Positions 25,339-33,597 are shown, counted from the first letter of the stretch. The stretch: 64,000 bases of DNA from Aureispira anguillae (GCF_026000115.1 NZ_AP026867.1:1209501-1273500); one strand, 5' to 3'. The notes: generated by a model not told the origin, from the letters alone. Numbers and translations are program-made.

Positions 25339-27573
25339 ATGAGATATATAGTTACTTTTTTAATTGTTATTTTGAGTACACTATTTGTTATAGCTCAAAA
25401 TCCAACAGACAGCAATACCATTTCATCTATTGATACCACCATTGGTTTAGATAGCAATTGGGGACATCAAAAGATAATCGACAAACCTGTAATCGAAACT
25501 TTTGACACGCTTGGTTTACTAGAATTTGATTTAAAGTTTGAAGCAGATCAATTACACCTTACAGCCAAACAACTTCACAAACAAGCGGCTATTCCAACTA
25601 AGTTTTTTGCTCAACTGGAGCTAGATGGCGAGCCATTGGTTGCTTTTTTTGAAGATAAAAATGCGGTTTTGAGCTATGAACCTACCTTTGAAGGCAAATT
25701 AGTAGCCGTACGTTCTAAATATAGCGCTTGTAAGGTAAAAGGTTGTGTAGATTGTGATCCGTTGACCCATGCTAACAAAGAGGAAGTAATTTGTTTGGAT
25801 CATCAACACACACAATTAGTGCATGTTCAAAAGAGAAAAAATGGACACTTAAGAGTACAAGCCATTCCATTGTGGTGGTCTATTATTCCTCCATTGGTAG
25901 CCATATTTTTGGCACTAATTTTCCGTCAAGTACTATTGGCCTTATTTATGGGAATATTGGCAGGTGCTTGGATCATTGGGGGAATGCAAATGACTCCCTA
26001 TGGCTTGATGAAGAGCTTTTTTAGTGTGATTGATCATTATATTATTGGTGCCCTTAATAATTCTAGCCATTTGTCGGTGATTGTATTTTCAATAATGATA
26101 GGTGGGGTAGTTGCTATTATTTCTAGAAATGGAGGAATGGCAGGAGTGGTCAAGAAATTGGCTCCACTAGCAAAAGGACCCAAAAGCACACAATTTGTTG
26201 CGTGGTTGTTGGGCGTTGCCATCTTTTTTGATGACTATGCAAACAGTTTGATTGTAGGAAATACCATTCGACCATTAACAGATAAGTATAAAATCTCTCG
26301 TGAAAAGTTAGCTTATATTGTAGATAGTACTGCTGCGCCAATTTCGGCGGTGGCTTTTATTACTACTTGGATTGGTGCAGAGCTAAATTATATTAGTGAC
26401 GCAATGCCCATGTTATCAGGATTAGAGAATCCTCCTTCTGCTTATTCTATGTTTTTGAGCTCTTTACCCTATTCTTTTTATTCCTTTTTTACATTGATTT
26501 TCATCTTAATTATTATTTATACTGGAAAAGACTATGGAGCAATGTACAAAGCAGAATGCAGAGCTAGAACAACAGGACGAGTATTTGATACAGAGGGAGA
26601 GGCTTTGAGTGATGACGACATGGAAGAATTAGAACCCGTAGAAGGAGCGCCACATCGATGGATCAATGGATTTTTGCCCATAATGATGGTGGTTTTTGGA
26701 ACCTTGATGGGGTTAATTGATACAGGAATGCAATCTTGTTATGGTGCTTTGATTGAGGCAGGACATAGTTTACCACACGATGGTTGGGGAGAGGTATGGT
26801 CAAAAATGCAACATTTAGACCCTTCTGGCGAAGCAGGTTTTGTACGCAAAATGGGAATTTTGATCGGAAATTCTGATTCTTATGCTGCTTTGTTGTGGGC
26901 TTCTATGTCTGCCATTGTATTGGCTTTAATTTTGACCGTGAGCCAAAAAATAATGAAGCTTTCTGAGGCTATAGAAACCGTAGTGAGTGGGTTTAAGACA
27001 ATGATGCCAGCACTTTTAATCTTGATTTTAGCTTGGTCTTTGGCAACAACAACCGAAGAATTATCAACGGCTGAATTTTTAACCGCAACCTTAGGAGATA
27101 GCTTAAGCCCCTATATGGTGCCTGTAGTGGTCTTTATTTTGGCTGCTGTTATTGCCTTCTCAACAGGGTCTAGTTGGAGCACGATGGCGATTTTATATCC
27201 TATTGCAATACCACTCTGCTGGAGCATCAGCCAGAATGCAGGGCTTGCCATGGAAACATCAATGGAATTATTGTACAATGTAATTGCTGTTGTCTTGGCT
27301 GCTTCTGTTTTGGGAGATCATTGCTCTCCTATATCAGATACAACGATTTTGAGTTCTTTGGCTTCAAACTGTAATCATATCGATCACGTTAAGACGCAGT
27401 TGCCTTATGCTTTGACAGTTGGAGGAATTAGTATTTTGATGACGTATGTGTCTACCGCATTTGGCATTCCTTTTATTGTTAATTTTTTGGTCGGTGTAGC
27501 GATGATGATTGGAATGGTGATGTTGTTTGGAAAAAAAGTCCCTGAAGCAGTAATAACGGATGAACAAGCCTAA
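25339..27573 (+). CDS. NhaC-family Na+/H+ antiporter with periplasmic N-terminal domain
   Basis: Residues from about 180 to the end contain ten or more hydrophobic helices with NhaC (PF03553) signatures: IFFDDYANSLIVGNT, DSTAAPISAVAFITTWIGAEL, SWSTMAILYPIA and LGDHCSPISDTTILSS. These carry the conserved charged and polar ion-pathway residues (Asp-Asp in FFDDYAN, DHCSPISD). It exchanges cytoplasmic Na+ for protons or moves an organic substrate. Ahead of the transporter is a signal peptide (residues 1-19) and a beta domain of about 150 residues with a Cys-rich turn (ACKVKGCVDCD). The periplasmic domain could sense or bind something; the cysteines might bind metal or disulfide-bond. Confidence 0.92.
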   Translation: MRYIVTFLIVILSTLFVIAQNPTDSNTISSIDTTIGLDSNWGHQKIIDKPVIETFDTLGLLEFDLKFEADQLHLTAKQLHKQAAIPTKFFAQLELDGEPLVAFFEDKNAVLSYEPTFEGKLVAVRSKYSACKVKGCVDCDPLTHANKEEVICLDHQHTQLVHVQKRKNGHLRVQAIPLWWSIIPPLVAIFLALIFRQVLLALFMGILAGAWIIGGMQMTPYGLMKSFFSVIDHYIIGALNNSSHLSVIVFSIMIGGVVAIISRNGGMAGVVKKLAPLAKGPKSTQFVAWLLGVAIFFDDYANSLIVGNTIRPLTDKYKISREKLAYIVDSTAAPISAVAFITTWIGAELNYISDAMPMLSGLENPPSAYSMFLSSLPYSFYSFFTLIFILIIIYTGKDYGAMYKAECRARTTGRVFDTEGEALSDDDMEELEPVEGAPHRWINGFLPIMMVVFGTLMGLIDTGMQSCYGALIEAGHSLPHDGWGEVWSKMQHLDPSGEAGFVRKMGILIGNSDSYAALLWASMSAIVLALILTVSQKIMKLSEAIETVVSGFKTMMPALLILILAWSLATTTEELSTAEFLTATLGDSLSPYMVPVVVFILAAVIAFSTGSSWSTMAILYPIAIPLCWSISQNAGLAMETSMELLYNVIAVVLAASVLGDHCSPISDTTILSSLASNCNHIDHVKTQLPYALTVGGISILMTYVSTAFGIPFIVNFLVGVAMMIGMVMLFGKKVPEAVITDEQA

Positions 27574-27589
27574 ACTTTTTTCATTCTTG

Positions 27590-27625
27590 AGAACCCAAAC
27601 AGAGCTCTAAAACGGTTCTTTTTTC
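27590..27625 (+). terminator. Rho-independent-like terminator after NhaC
   Basis: Arms AGAACC (27590-27595) and GGTTCT (27614-27619) enclose a second palindrome AGAGCTCT, followed by TTTTTTC. It is 17 bp past the antiporter stop. The stem is short. Confidence 0.5.
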
Positions 27626-27647
27626 AAAAAAGACAGTAACTTAAAGT

Positions 27648-28733
27648 ATGAATAAATATCCAAATCCCAATGCATTAGCGCCATTTAGTTGTACGCACAG
27701 TCCTAACTTGCCTGCGCTACTCACCCAACTGAATTGTACCATTATGGTGAGTACTTATCAGGCGGGAAAAATTGTTTTTGTTAGCGCTACCGATCATCGT
27801 CAATTGATTCAGTTACCAAGAACCTTTAAGCGGGCAATGGGGATTGCAGTAGCGGATAATAAGATGGCTATTGCTACTGAAAATGAAGTGGTGGAATTTG
27901 CCAATTCTCCTGAGTTGGCGAGCACTTACCCCAACAAACCCAACACTTATGATGCGATGTATTTGCCAAGGACGACTTTTTATACGGGGCATTTAGATAT
28001 GCATGATTTGCATTATGGTAACAATGGATTGTGGGGAGTAAACACGTCTTTTTCCTGTGTTTGTAAAATTGACGCTGACTATAGTTTTAGACCTGTTTGG
28101 CAGCCCCATTTTATCGATCAATTAGTATCCGAAGATCGTTGTCACTTAAATGGTTTAGCCATGGATCAGGGAGAACCACTTTATGTTTCGGCTTTAGGGA
28201 CGGGAAATAGCTACCAGAGTTGGCGAGAAAAAATTACCAAAGGGGGAATTATCATGCATTTGCCTAGCAATGAGATTATTGCTGATGGTTTGGCGATGCC
28301 ACATGCTCCTAGAATTTATGGGGGCAAACTCTATGTTTTGCTTTCAGCTAAAGAGCAATTGATTTGCATTGACCCTGAGAAGGGGACGCATGATGTGGTT
28401 GCACATATTCCTGGTTTTGTTCGTGGCATGGCAAAATATGGTGATTATTTGTTTGTTGGACGATCAAAAACACGCAAAACTTCATCTACTTTTAAACAAC
28501 TAAAAATAGCAAAAGAAGCAGATATAGCAGGGGTGACAGTTGTGCATTTACCGACAGGAACGATTGCTGCAAATCTGAACTGGTTGTCAAGCGTAGATGA
28601 AATTTATGATGTTCAGATAATTCCTAATACCAATCGTCCAAATATATTAAACACCTATACTGATGCCCATCATAGGGCTTTGATGTTGCCAAATACAACC
28701 TATTGGGCGACCAAAGAAGGCAACAAAAAATAA
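27648..28733 (+). CDS. TIGR03032 family protein (beta-propeller-like)
   Basis: 361 residues without signal peptide. It carries features of the TIGR03032/DUF4915 family: FSCTHSPNLPALL and MVSTYQAGKIVFVS at the start, MGIAVADNKMAIATENEV, LYVSALGTGNSYQSWRE, GGIIMHLPSNEIIADGLAMP, and the late FVRGMAKYGDYLFVGRSK block. These proteins are predicted propellers of unknown biochemical role, often associated with tetratricopeptide or glycan-modification genes. Start chosen at the ATG 75 bp after the NhaC stop; it may be co-transcribed unless the terminator at 27590 is effective. Confidence 0.9.
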   Translation: MNKYPNPNALAPFSCTHSPNLPALLTQLNCTIMVSTYQAGKIVFVSATDHRQLIQLPRTFKRAMGIAVADNKMAIATENEVVEFANSPELASTYPNKPNTYDAMYLPRTTFYTGHLDMHDLHYGNNGLWGVNTSFSCVCKIDADYSFRPVWQPHFIDQLVSEDRCHLNGLAMDQGEPLYVSALGTGNSYQSWREKITKGGIIMHLPSNEIIADGLAMPHAPRIYGGKLYVLLSAKEQLICIDPEKGTHDVVAHIPGFVRGMAKYGDYLFVGRSKTRKTSSTFKQLKIAKEADIAGVTVVHLPTGTIAANLNWLSSVDEIYDVQIIPNTNRPNILNTYTDAHHRALMLPNTTYWATKEGNKK

Positions 28734-28939
28734 TTTTATATTTAAAACTGTTCTTGCTAAAAAATTATTTAATACTGCTGTAGAGCAATATATATATTAA
28801 GTGTTTGTTGTTATTTAAAGAAGAAAAAATATTAATAGGTAGAAAAAAAAATAATTTTTTCGTACTTTTGTCTTCAGAAGGATTAACCCTTTTTAACAAT
28901 TAACATTTATTATCTTAACACTTCTTAAACTATTTAGTC

Positions 28940-28966
28940 ATGAAAGATTTTCCATTACCACGCTAA
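28940..28966 (+). CDS. Putative 8-residue micropeptide
   Basis: ATG-to-TAA frame inside the short transcription unit at 28863-29052, about 70 nt after the predicted start site. The peptide is MKDFPLPR. Such a short ORF could arise by chance; support comes only from the promoter and terminator around it. Confidence 0.2.
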   Translation: MKDFPLPR

Positions 28967-28976
28967 GAAAGTAAAA

Positions 28977-29009
28977 ATGAGGAAACGTCCTATGTTTCTC
29001 AAAGAATAG
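28977..29009 (+). CDS. Putative 10-residue micropeptide
   Basis: ATG-to-TAG frame, MRKRPMFLKE, 10 bp after the first micro-ORF stop and just before the terminator stem. Basic and hydrophobic residues dominate. The call is speculative. Confidence 0.2.
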   Translation: MRKRPMFLKE

Positions 29010-29050
29010 ACACACTAAGTTGCTTTGATTTCACTAATCAGAGCAACTTT

Positions 29051-29611
29051 TTAGTTTAATATAGGTGGCGGCATTTGAGCAATAATACCATAAGTGCCAC
29101 CCTGCTCTTCTAGTACATTTTTCCACAATTCTTTGTTTTCTCCAAATACATAATCAATATGACCATTTACTGTCATCCATGAAAGTATTTTTCGCTCCAT
29201 ATTTAATTGCCCCGCAGACCAACCAGAATATCCAACAAAAAATCGAATATCTTTGGGCTCTATTTTTCCCATTTTGATAAACTCTTTGAGCTGTTCAAAA
29301 TCACCTCCCCAATAAACGCCAGAAAGCACTTTAATGCTATTGGGCAATAGGTCGCCTTTGGTGTGCAGGTAATGAATGGTATCTGTCTGAACGGGACCGC
29401 CGTAGTAAACCTCTGATTGGAAGGACGGGAAACTAGAAATCAGATCATTAATATTCATTTCGATTGGTTTGTTTAAAATAAAACCAAAAGAGCCATTCTC
29501 TTGATGATCGCATAAGAGGATTACTCCACGTTTAAAATTAGGATCGGTCAGAAATGGTTCTGCTACTAATAATACTCCAGACTCTAGTTCATTTTCTGTA
29601 TGCTTACTCAA
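29051..29611 (-). CDS. yqgE: YqgE/AlgH family protein (DUF179)
   Basis: 186 residues with the family (PF02622) hallmarks: GVLLVAEPFLTDPNFKRGV at the start, VILLCDHQENGSFGFILNKP in the centre, VYYGGPVQTD, and FVGYSGWSAGQLNMER. These proteins are cytoplasmic with unknown biochemical function; some are linked to regulation or nucleotide metabolism. The start ATG at 29611 is followed closely upstream by AT-rich sequence. The plus-strand terminator stem abuts its stop codon. Confidence 0.92.
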   Translation of the reverse strand: MSKHTENELESGVLLVAEPFLTDPNFKRGVILLCDHQENGSFGFILNKPIEMNINDLISSFPSFQSEVYYGGPVQTDTIHYLHTKGDLLPNSIKVLSGVYWGGDFEQLKEFIKMGKIEPKDIRFFVGYSGWSAGQLNMERKILSWMTVNGHIDYVFGENKELWKNVLEEQGGTYGIIAQMPPPILN

Positions 29612-29656
29612 TGTATTCTTTCTTTTTATAATTTATGCAAGGGGAAAGGTTGTTTA

Positions 29657-29823
29657 TTACTTCGTAAAAAATCGTATTAAATTGATTATCAGTAAGCCGT
29701 TTTTGTTGTTTCAAGTAAACGCTGATAATTAGCCTAATGTAAGATGTTTTTTATCAACTAAAGCACAGCGCTCATGTAGTAAAAAACTACCCCATGAGCA
29801 CAGCGAACTAATCTACGAAGTAT
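29657..29823. repeat. Diverged copy of the palindromic MITE-like element
   Basis: Outer inverted arms 29658-29666 and 29814-29822 (tacttcgta) and inner arms 29676-29693 and 29721-29738 (imperfect) reproduce the nesting of the 7223-7414 element. The first 50 or so bases align with 7242-7295 at roughly 85 percent by eye. The right half carries a module (29793-29811) that matches 1002-1020 at 18 of 19 positions. Confidence 0.75.
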
Positions 29824-30031
29824 TAGTTGTTATAACTAATGTTTTACTCCAAAAGTGAGGCTGCTTGTAATGAAGTATAAAAATAGAAGGTTGGTAAAAA
29901 AATAACCTATCTCCTTGCTGCTTAGTTTTAAATATATTTTATAAAATCAAGATGTTTTAATTAATCCAATGATCTATAAAACGAAGTTAGTATCTAATTA
30001 CAAATAAAAACAATTTTTGTGTAACTTTTTC

Positions 30032-30228
30032 TCTTTCGCTCATTATTCCTAACGAAAGAACAACAGAAGTTGTTTAGCAAGAGATCGCTCTTAATTCTAG
30101 TTTATTCGTTAGAGCCTATAAACTTGTAGATCTAGACAACTTTATTGTATCCATCAAAAGAAGAAGCTAAATAATTCCTTAGCTATTGCTTGACCAAACT
30201 ATCTTGTAGGGAGATGGTTTGGTTTTCT
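30032..30228 (+). ncRNA. Structured small RNA candidate with three-way junction and terminator
   Basis: Plus-strand pairing: 30032-30038 with 30053-30059 (7 bp). A closing stem joins 30067-30077 to 30132-30142 (11 bp, one G-U). It encloses a 5-bp hairpin with ATCG tetraloop (30079-30092) and a 6+3-bp bulged hairpin (30097-30105 with 30118-30129). Then comes a 6-bp stem at 30165-30184, and a 12-bp terminator stem (30193-30204 with 30212-30223) followed by TTTCTT. No known RNA signature (RNase P, tmRNA, SRP, 6S) is recognised. The promoter may be near gtgTAACTTTTT (30021-30030), a weak match. Confidence 0.5.
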
Positions 30229-30592
30229 TGTATTTAACAATCAAAAAGAGCACCAAGTTCAGTATGATGCCTATAAATTATTTGAAAGAGAATAATTTTT
30301 CTATTCGTTTGCTAATTGCTGCTGTTCTAATTTTCTTTGGTCTAAATAGGAGAGAGACGAATAAGCAGGGGTTAAAGGCAGTAATTGTGTTAATGTTTAT
30401 AAAAAGGAACTATAGATAGAAAAGATAATATTTTTTAACACAGCGGTAACACTTTGAGAGGTTGTGGCATAAAGGTAGTATATAAACAAAAGATATTCCT
30501 TGCACTTAGGTGCTAAAAGTTCCTAAATTAACTCCATCACTACCAATAATTCAAACAAATAGACCAAATAAACGATCCTATAACTCAGATAT

Positions 30593-30620
30593 AGCTGCTC
30601 ATTTTGAGTGGCTTTTTTTA
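30593..30620 (+). terminator. Orphan rho-independent terminator
   Basis: Nine-bp stem (30593-30601 with 30605-30613, two G-U pairs) and a run of seven Ts on the plus strand. No coding gene on the plus strand precedes it, so some short transcript from 30230-30590 may end here. Several small complementary pairs (gcac/gtgc near 30510) occur upstream. Confidence 0.55.
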
Positions 30621-30657
30621 TTTACTGTTATGTTTTAGTCGTTTAGAATCATAGGGT

Positions 30658-31491
30658 TTATTTTTTTATAAAGATTTGGCAATAATACATTTCTTGATCT
30701 TCTGACTGACCAATGCCAATGCCTGTCAAATTAAAATCCCCTTCTATATTATTGCGATGCGCATTGCTGTCCAACCAACTGTTTACAATCGCAAGAGGAT
30801 CATCCTGCCCTAAAGCAACATTCTCAGCAGCACTAGAACCACTAAGTTGTGTAATTAAGCTACGAGCACGCTCTTCAAAATTGTCATGACCAAAAGGAAG
30901 TTTTTGCGTGGCCATATCTTGAGCATGCTGCGTGGCTAGGGCTTGAATGTGTGGATTGAGTTGCAAAGCGGGAAGATATTGACCTGCTCGATGTTTGTTA
31001 ATTAATTTGAGTAATTGATAGTTTAAATTGACATCAGCTGACTTTTCTAAACTATCGAGATGATCTGTTGGAGCTGGGGTAGAATGATGTTCTGATGAAG
31101 GAGCAGGAGCTTTGATAAAAATCTGAGTGAAAACATTTTCTCCACGAGTATTTTTTACAACCGATATGCCTGTTAAGTTAAAATCTCCTTCAATGTTTTT
31201 GCGATGTCCATTACTATCCAGCCAGCTCTGAACAACTTCATTTGCCGTTCGTTGACCTAAGGCTACATTCTCAGAGGCAGCACTGCCTTTTAGCATTTGA
31301 ACAAGTTGATTGGCTCTTACTGAAAAACCATCGTGCCCAAAGGGGATAGAACTTGTGGCCATATTGTTAGAATGTTCATAAGAAGCTTTCTGGATAAGGG
31401 GGTGAAATTCAAGAATAGCTAAGTTGAGACTAGCACGATGACTGTTAATTAATTGTAATATTTCTACTTCAAAATTAGATATTTCGGACAT
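30658..31491 (-). CDS. Tandem double CAP/SCP domain protein
   Basis: Two copies of a CAP (PF00188, YkwD-like) domain, residues of about 6-125 and 155-277, joined by a Ser/Pro linker (APAPSSEHHSTPAPTDH). Each copy has the active-site-type residues: a His before the first helix end (YEHSNNMA, ATQHAQDMA), Glu in SENVALGQ and AENVALGQ, and SWLDSNGHRKNIEG or SWLDSNAHRNNIEG. No signal peptide is apparent at the N-terminus (MSEISNFEVEILQLI), which is unusual for a family that is mostly secreted. A minus-strand TATATTTG box at 31572 may be its promoter. Function unknown; proposed roles include protein binding or lipid/peptide interaction. Confidence 0.88.
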   Translation of the reverse strand: MSEISNFEVEILQLINSHRASLNLAILEFHPLIQKASYEHSNNMATSSIPFGHDGFSVRANQLVQMLKGSAASENVALGQRTANEVVQSWLDSNGHRKNIEGDFNLTGISVVKNTRGENVFTQIFIKAPAPSSEHHSTPAPTDHLDSLEKSADVNLNYQLLKLINKHRAGQYLPALQLNPHIQALATQHAQDMATQKLPFGHDNFEERARSLITQLSGSSAAENVALGQDDPLAIVNSWLDSNAHRNNIEGDFNLTGIGIGQSEDQEMYYCQIFIKK

Positions 31492-31571
31492 AGTAGATTC
31501 TTTTTATCGGATTCTGGTATTTATTCGTAGAAAAATAAGAAAAACTCTTATTTGGAGCAATCTATTTATCA

Positions 31572-31579
31572 CAAATATA
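31572..31579 (-). promoter_or_regulatory. -7 box (TATATTTG on minus strand) for the CAP protein
   Basis: TANNTTTG match on the minus strand 81 bp before the start at 31491. Confidence 0.4.
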
Positions 31580-31710
31580 CGTTATTATTAATAAAACTTA
31601 CTGGTTCTTTTGCAAATCATGTAGAAACTTAGTAAGCCAATACAACCAATTGTAATAATGATCGCTATGATTTGGGGGATTCTCACAAATTATATAAATA
31701 TAAAAACTCA

Positions 31711-31926
31711 ATGAAAATTCAGGGGACAGTAAAATATCAAAATTTATCGGGTGGCTTTTGGGGGCTAATTGATCGTGATGGCAATAAATGGAAGCCTGTG
31801 GAAATGCCCCAAGAATTGCAGAAAGAAGGGATAAATGTTGAGATAAAAGCAAAAAAAGTGCTCGGAGGAATGTCAATTTTTATGTGGGGAACTACTATAA
31901 AAATTTTGGAGTTTACTATAATATAA
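31711..31926 (+). CDS. Small beta-domain protein
   Basis: 71 residues with the start at 31711; earlier in-frame starts only add unlikely sequence. The chain KIQGTVKYQNLSGGFWGLID then DGNKWKPVEMPQELQKEG and a final SIFMWGTTIKI looks like a compact beta-barrel-type domain seen as small stand-alone proteins in Bacteroidota (a pattern of GTV..GGFWG...L.KEG...MWGT). Cytoplasmic by lack of a signal. It lies 88 bp before the subtilase and may be co-transcribed with it. Confidence 0.6.
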   Translation: MKIQGTVKYQNLSGGFWGLIDRDGNKWKPVEMPQELQKEGINVEIKAKKVLGGMSIFMWGTTIKILEFTII

Positions 31927-32014
31927 AAGTTAGAGAAATAGTTGCTGCTATGGGGTAACTTTTATGTAAAGAAGACATTATTAAGTATAAGAATTGTTAA
32001 ATACACAGATAAAT

Positions 32015-33544
32015 ATGTTCGCATTAATCTTATTTTTGACCGCTTTCGTTTCCTTATCACTATGGTTTTTGTTTAAGGAGAACAACGAAATTAGAGGATA
32101 TTTTGGAAAGGCATTTATAGGCTCTTTTGCTTGCTATTTGGGTCTAGCATTTTTTATGCCAGGGGTCGTTTCTTGGACTGCATTGGCGGTTAATCTTGTC
32201 TTTCTATTTGGGGCAGGTTTATTTTTGAATACGTTTAGCAGTAGTAAGCTTATCTTTATTCCAATGTTGATTTTGATGACAATTGGTTATTACAATGGCG
32301 TTAGAGGGATCGATTGGTTCCCATTTTCTTCGTCTAGCACGGAGTCGCTAAAAATAGATGCTTTGGACCCTGATAGCGAATTGCTCTTAGAACTTAAGAA
32401 TGGACATCAGTTGACGGAGTTGCAAAGCATCATAACAACTTATAATCTAAGTCTAGAACCTGCATTTGTTGTCAAAGATGGGGCAAATACAGATTTGGAC
32501 GATTATTATGCGGTGAATATTCCAACAGAACAAATGGAGCAGTATGAGGAGATTATAGTAGCATTTGAAACAAGTGGTTTGATTGATCATATAGAAGGCA
32601 ATGAAATTTTATCTTTAGATCCGATAGAGCAAGCTAAAGTACCTGCTCCCAAACGAAGAAGCCGCTATGCAGCTAATGACCCTGATATAGATAAAGTTTG
32701 GGGCTACGAGGCAATGGGAGTAGAGGGACTCTATAAATTGTTGGCAACAAAACAAGTACTTGCTAAAAAGAAGGCACGAATTGCAATTATTGACACAGGT
32801 GTAGACGGAGAACATGAAGATTTGAAATCAAATTTTGTCTCATTGGGTGCAGAACACGATACCGATCCTCATGGTCATGGAACGCATTGTGCTGGAATTG
32901 CTGCTGCTGTTTCTAACAATGCAAAGGGAATTGCTTCTTTTGCACCTAATAATAATTTTGTTGAAGTAACGAGTGTTAAGGTATTTGGAAAGTACGGAAA
33001 TACAACACAGCGTACCATTATTAATGGAATGTTGCTTGCTGCGGATAATGGAGCAGATGTGTTGTCAATGTCCTTGGGGGGACCTACTTCAGCTCGTGCC
33101 CAACGTGCTTACAAAGACGCTGTAAAATATGCTAATCGAAAAGGAGCAATTGTAGTAGTGGCAGCAGGAAATGAAAACATTGATGCTCAAAAACGTGTTC
33201 CTGCTTCTGTGGATGGAGTAATTACAGTAGCAGCATTGGATGCTGAATTAAAAAAGGCTGTTTTTAGTAATGATGTAAGTGCTTTGAAAATGGGAATTGC
33301 TGCGCCTGGCGTTCAGGTTTATTCTACTATTCCCAACAATAATTATGAGTATTTTAATGGCACTTCTATGGCAACACCATATGTTGCAGGTTTGTTAGGA
33401 TTGATGAAATCTATACAACCTGATTTAAATACACAACAAGCTTATAAAATACTGAAACAAACAGGGATGAATACTCGTAACACAAAAGCGACGGGTTTAT
33501 TGATCAGTCCTGAAAATGCCGTTAAAAGTTTGTTAATAAAATAG
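32015..33544 (+). CDS. Membrane-anchored subtilisin-like serine protease
   Basis: The start at ATG 32015 opens three hydrophobic helices in the first 100 residues (ALILFLTAFVSLSLWFLF and two more). After an inhibitor-like propeptide region (about 110-230), the S8 domain has the complete triad Asp260 (IAIIDTGVDG), His288 (HGHGTHCAG) and Ser451 (NGTSMATPYVAG), plus an oxyanion Asn in VVAAGNEN. The protease is thus tethered to the inner membrane. It is followed 53 bp on by a lipoprotein with a strong SD, so co-expression is plausible. The substrate is unknown; possible roles include cleavage of envelope or signalling proteins. Confidence 0.93.
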   Translation: MFALILFLTAFVSLSLWFLFKENNEIRGYFGKAFIGSFACYLGLAFFMPGVVSWTALAVNLVFLFGAGLFLNTFSSSKLIFIPMLILMTIGYYNGVRGIDWFPFSSSSTESLKIDALDPDSELLLELKNGHQLTELQSIITTYNLSLEPAFVVKDGANTDLDDYYAVNIPTEQMEQYEEIIVAFETSGLIDHIEGNEILSLDPIEQAKVPAPKRRSRYAANDPDIDKVWGYEAMGVEGLYKLLATKQVLAKKKARIAIIDTGVDGEHEDLKSNFVSLGAEHDTDPHGHGTHCAGIAAAVSNNAKGIASFAPNNNFVEVTSVKVFGKYGNTTQRTIINGMLLAADNGADVLSMSLGGPTSARAQRAYKDAVKYANRKGAIVVVAAGNENIDAQKRVPASVDGVITVAALDAELKKAVFSNDVSALKMGIAAPGVQVYSTIPNNNYEYFNGTSMATPYVAGLLGLMKSIQPDLNTQQAYKILKQTGMNTRNTKATGLLISPENAVKSLLIK

Positions 33545-33597
33545 ACTCTTTGGCAATGTTTTTGATGCTTTATTAGTTAATAACTAACAGGAGGATT

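Larger units (their letters stand above)
28863..29052 (+). ncRNA. Short transcription unit with two micro-ORFs and a terminator (candidate)
   Basis: A TACTTTTG box (28863-28870, exact TANNTTTG) precedes a roughly 170-bp stretch that ends in a 13-bp stem (29017-29029 with 29037-29049, one G-U pair) followed by TTTTT on the plus strand. Inside are two short ORFs: 28940-28966 (MKDFPLPR) and 28977-29009 (MRKRPMFLKE), the second preceded by an A-rich stretch. The T-run is on the plus side only, so the stem is unlikely to serve mainly yqgE on the minus strand. It could be a small RNA, a micropeptide gene or an attenuated leader. No expression evidence exists here. Confidence 0.45.
29612..30657. other. 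Non-coding region holding repeat and small-RNA candidates
   Basis: About 1 kb between two minus-strand genes. From left: the palindromic repeat copy (29657-29823), AT-rich spacer, the structured RNA candidate (30032-30228), spacer, and a second terminator stem (30593-30620). An open frame at 30264-30419 lacks a good ribosome site and is not annotated. Confidence 0.6.

Noticed and set aside
28863-29052. Attenuator leader for yqgE
   Set aside because: The promoter box, micro-ORFs and T-run are on the plus strand while yqgE is on the minus strand, so it cannot regulate it in cis as a leader.
30264-30419. Small open frame (about 50 residues, one hydrophobic helix) in the RNA-rich gap
   Set aside because: No clear ribosome site, weak start context, basic unstructured tail, and it lies between two terminator stems; most likely chance. 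Kept only as part of the non-coding region description.
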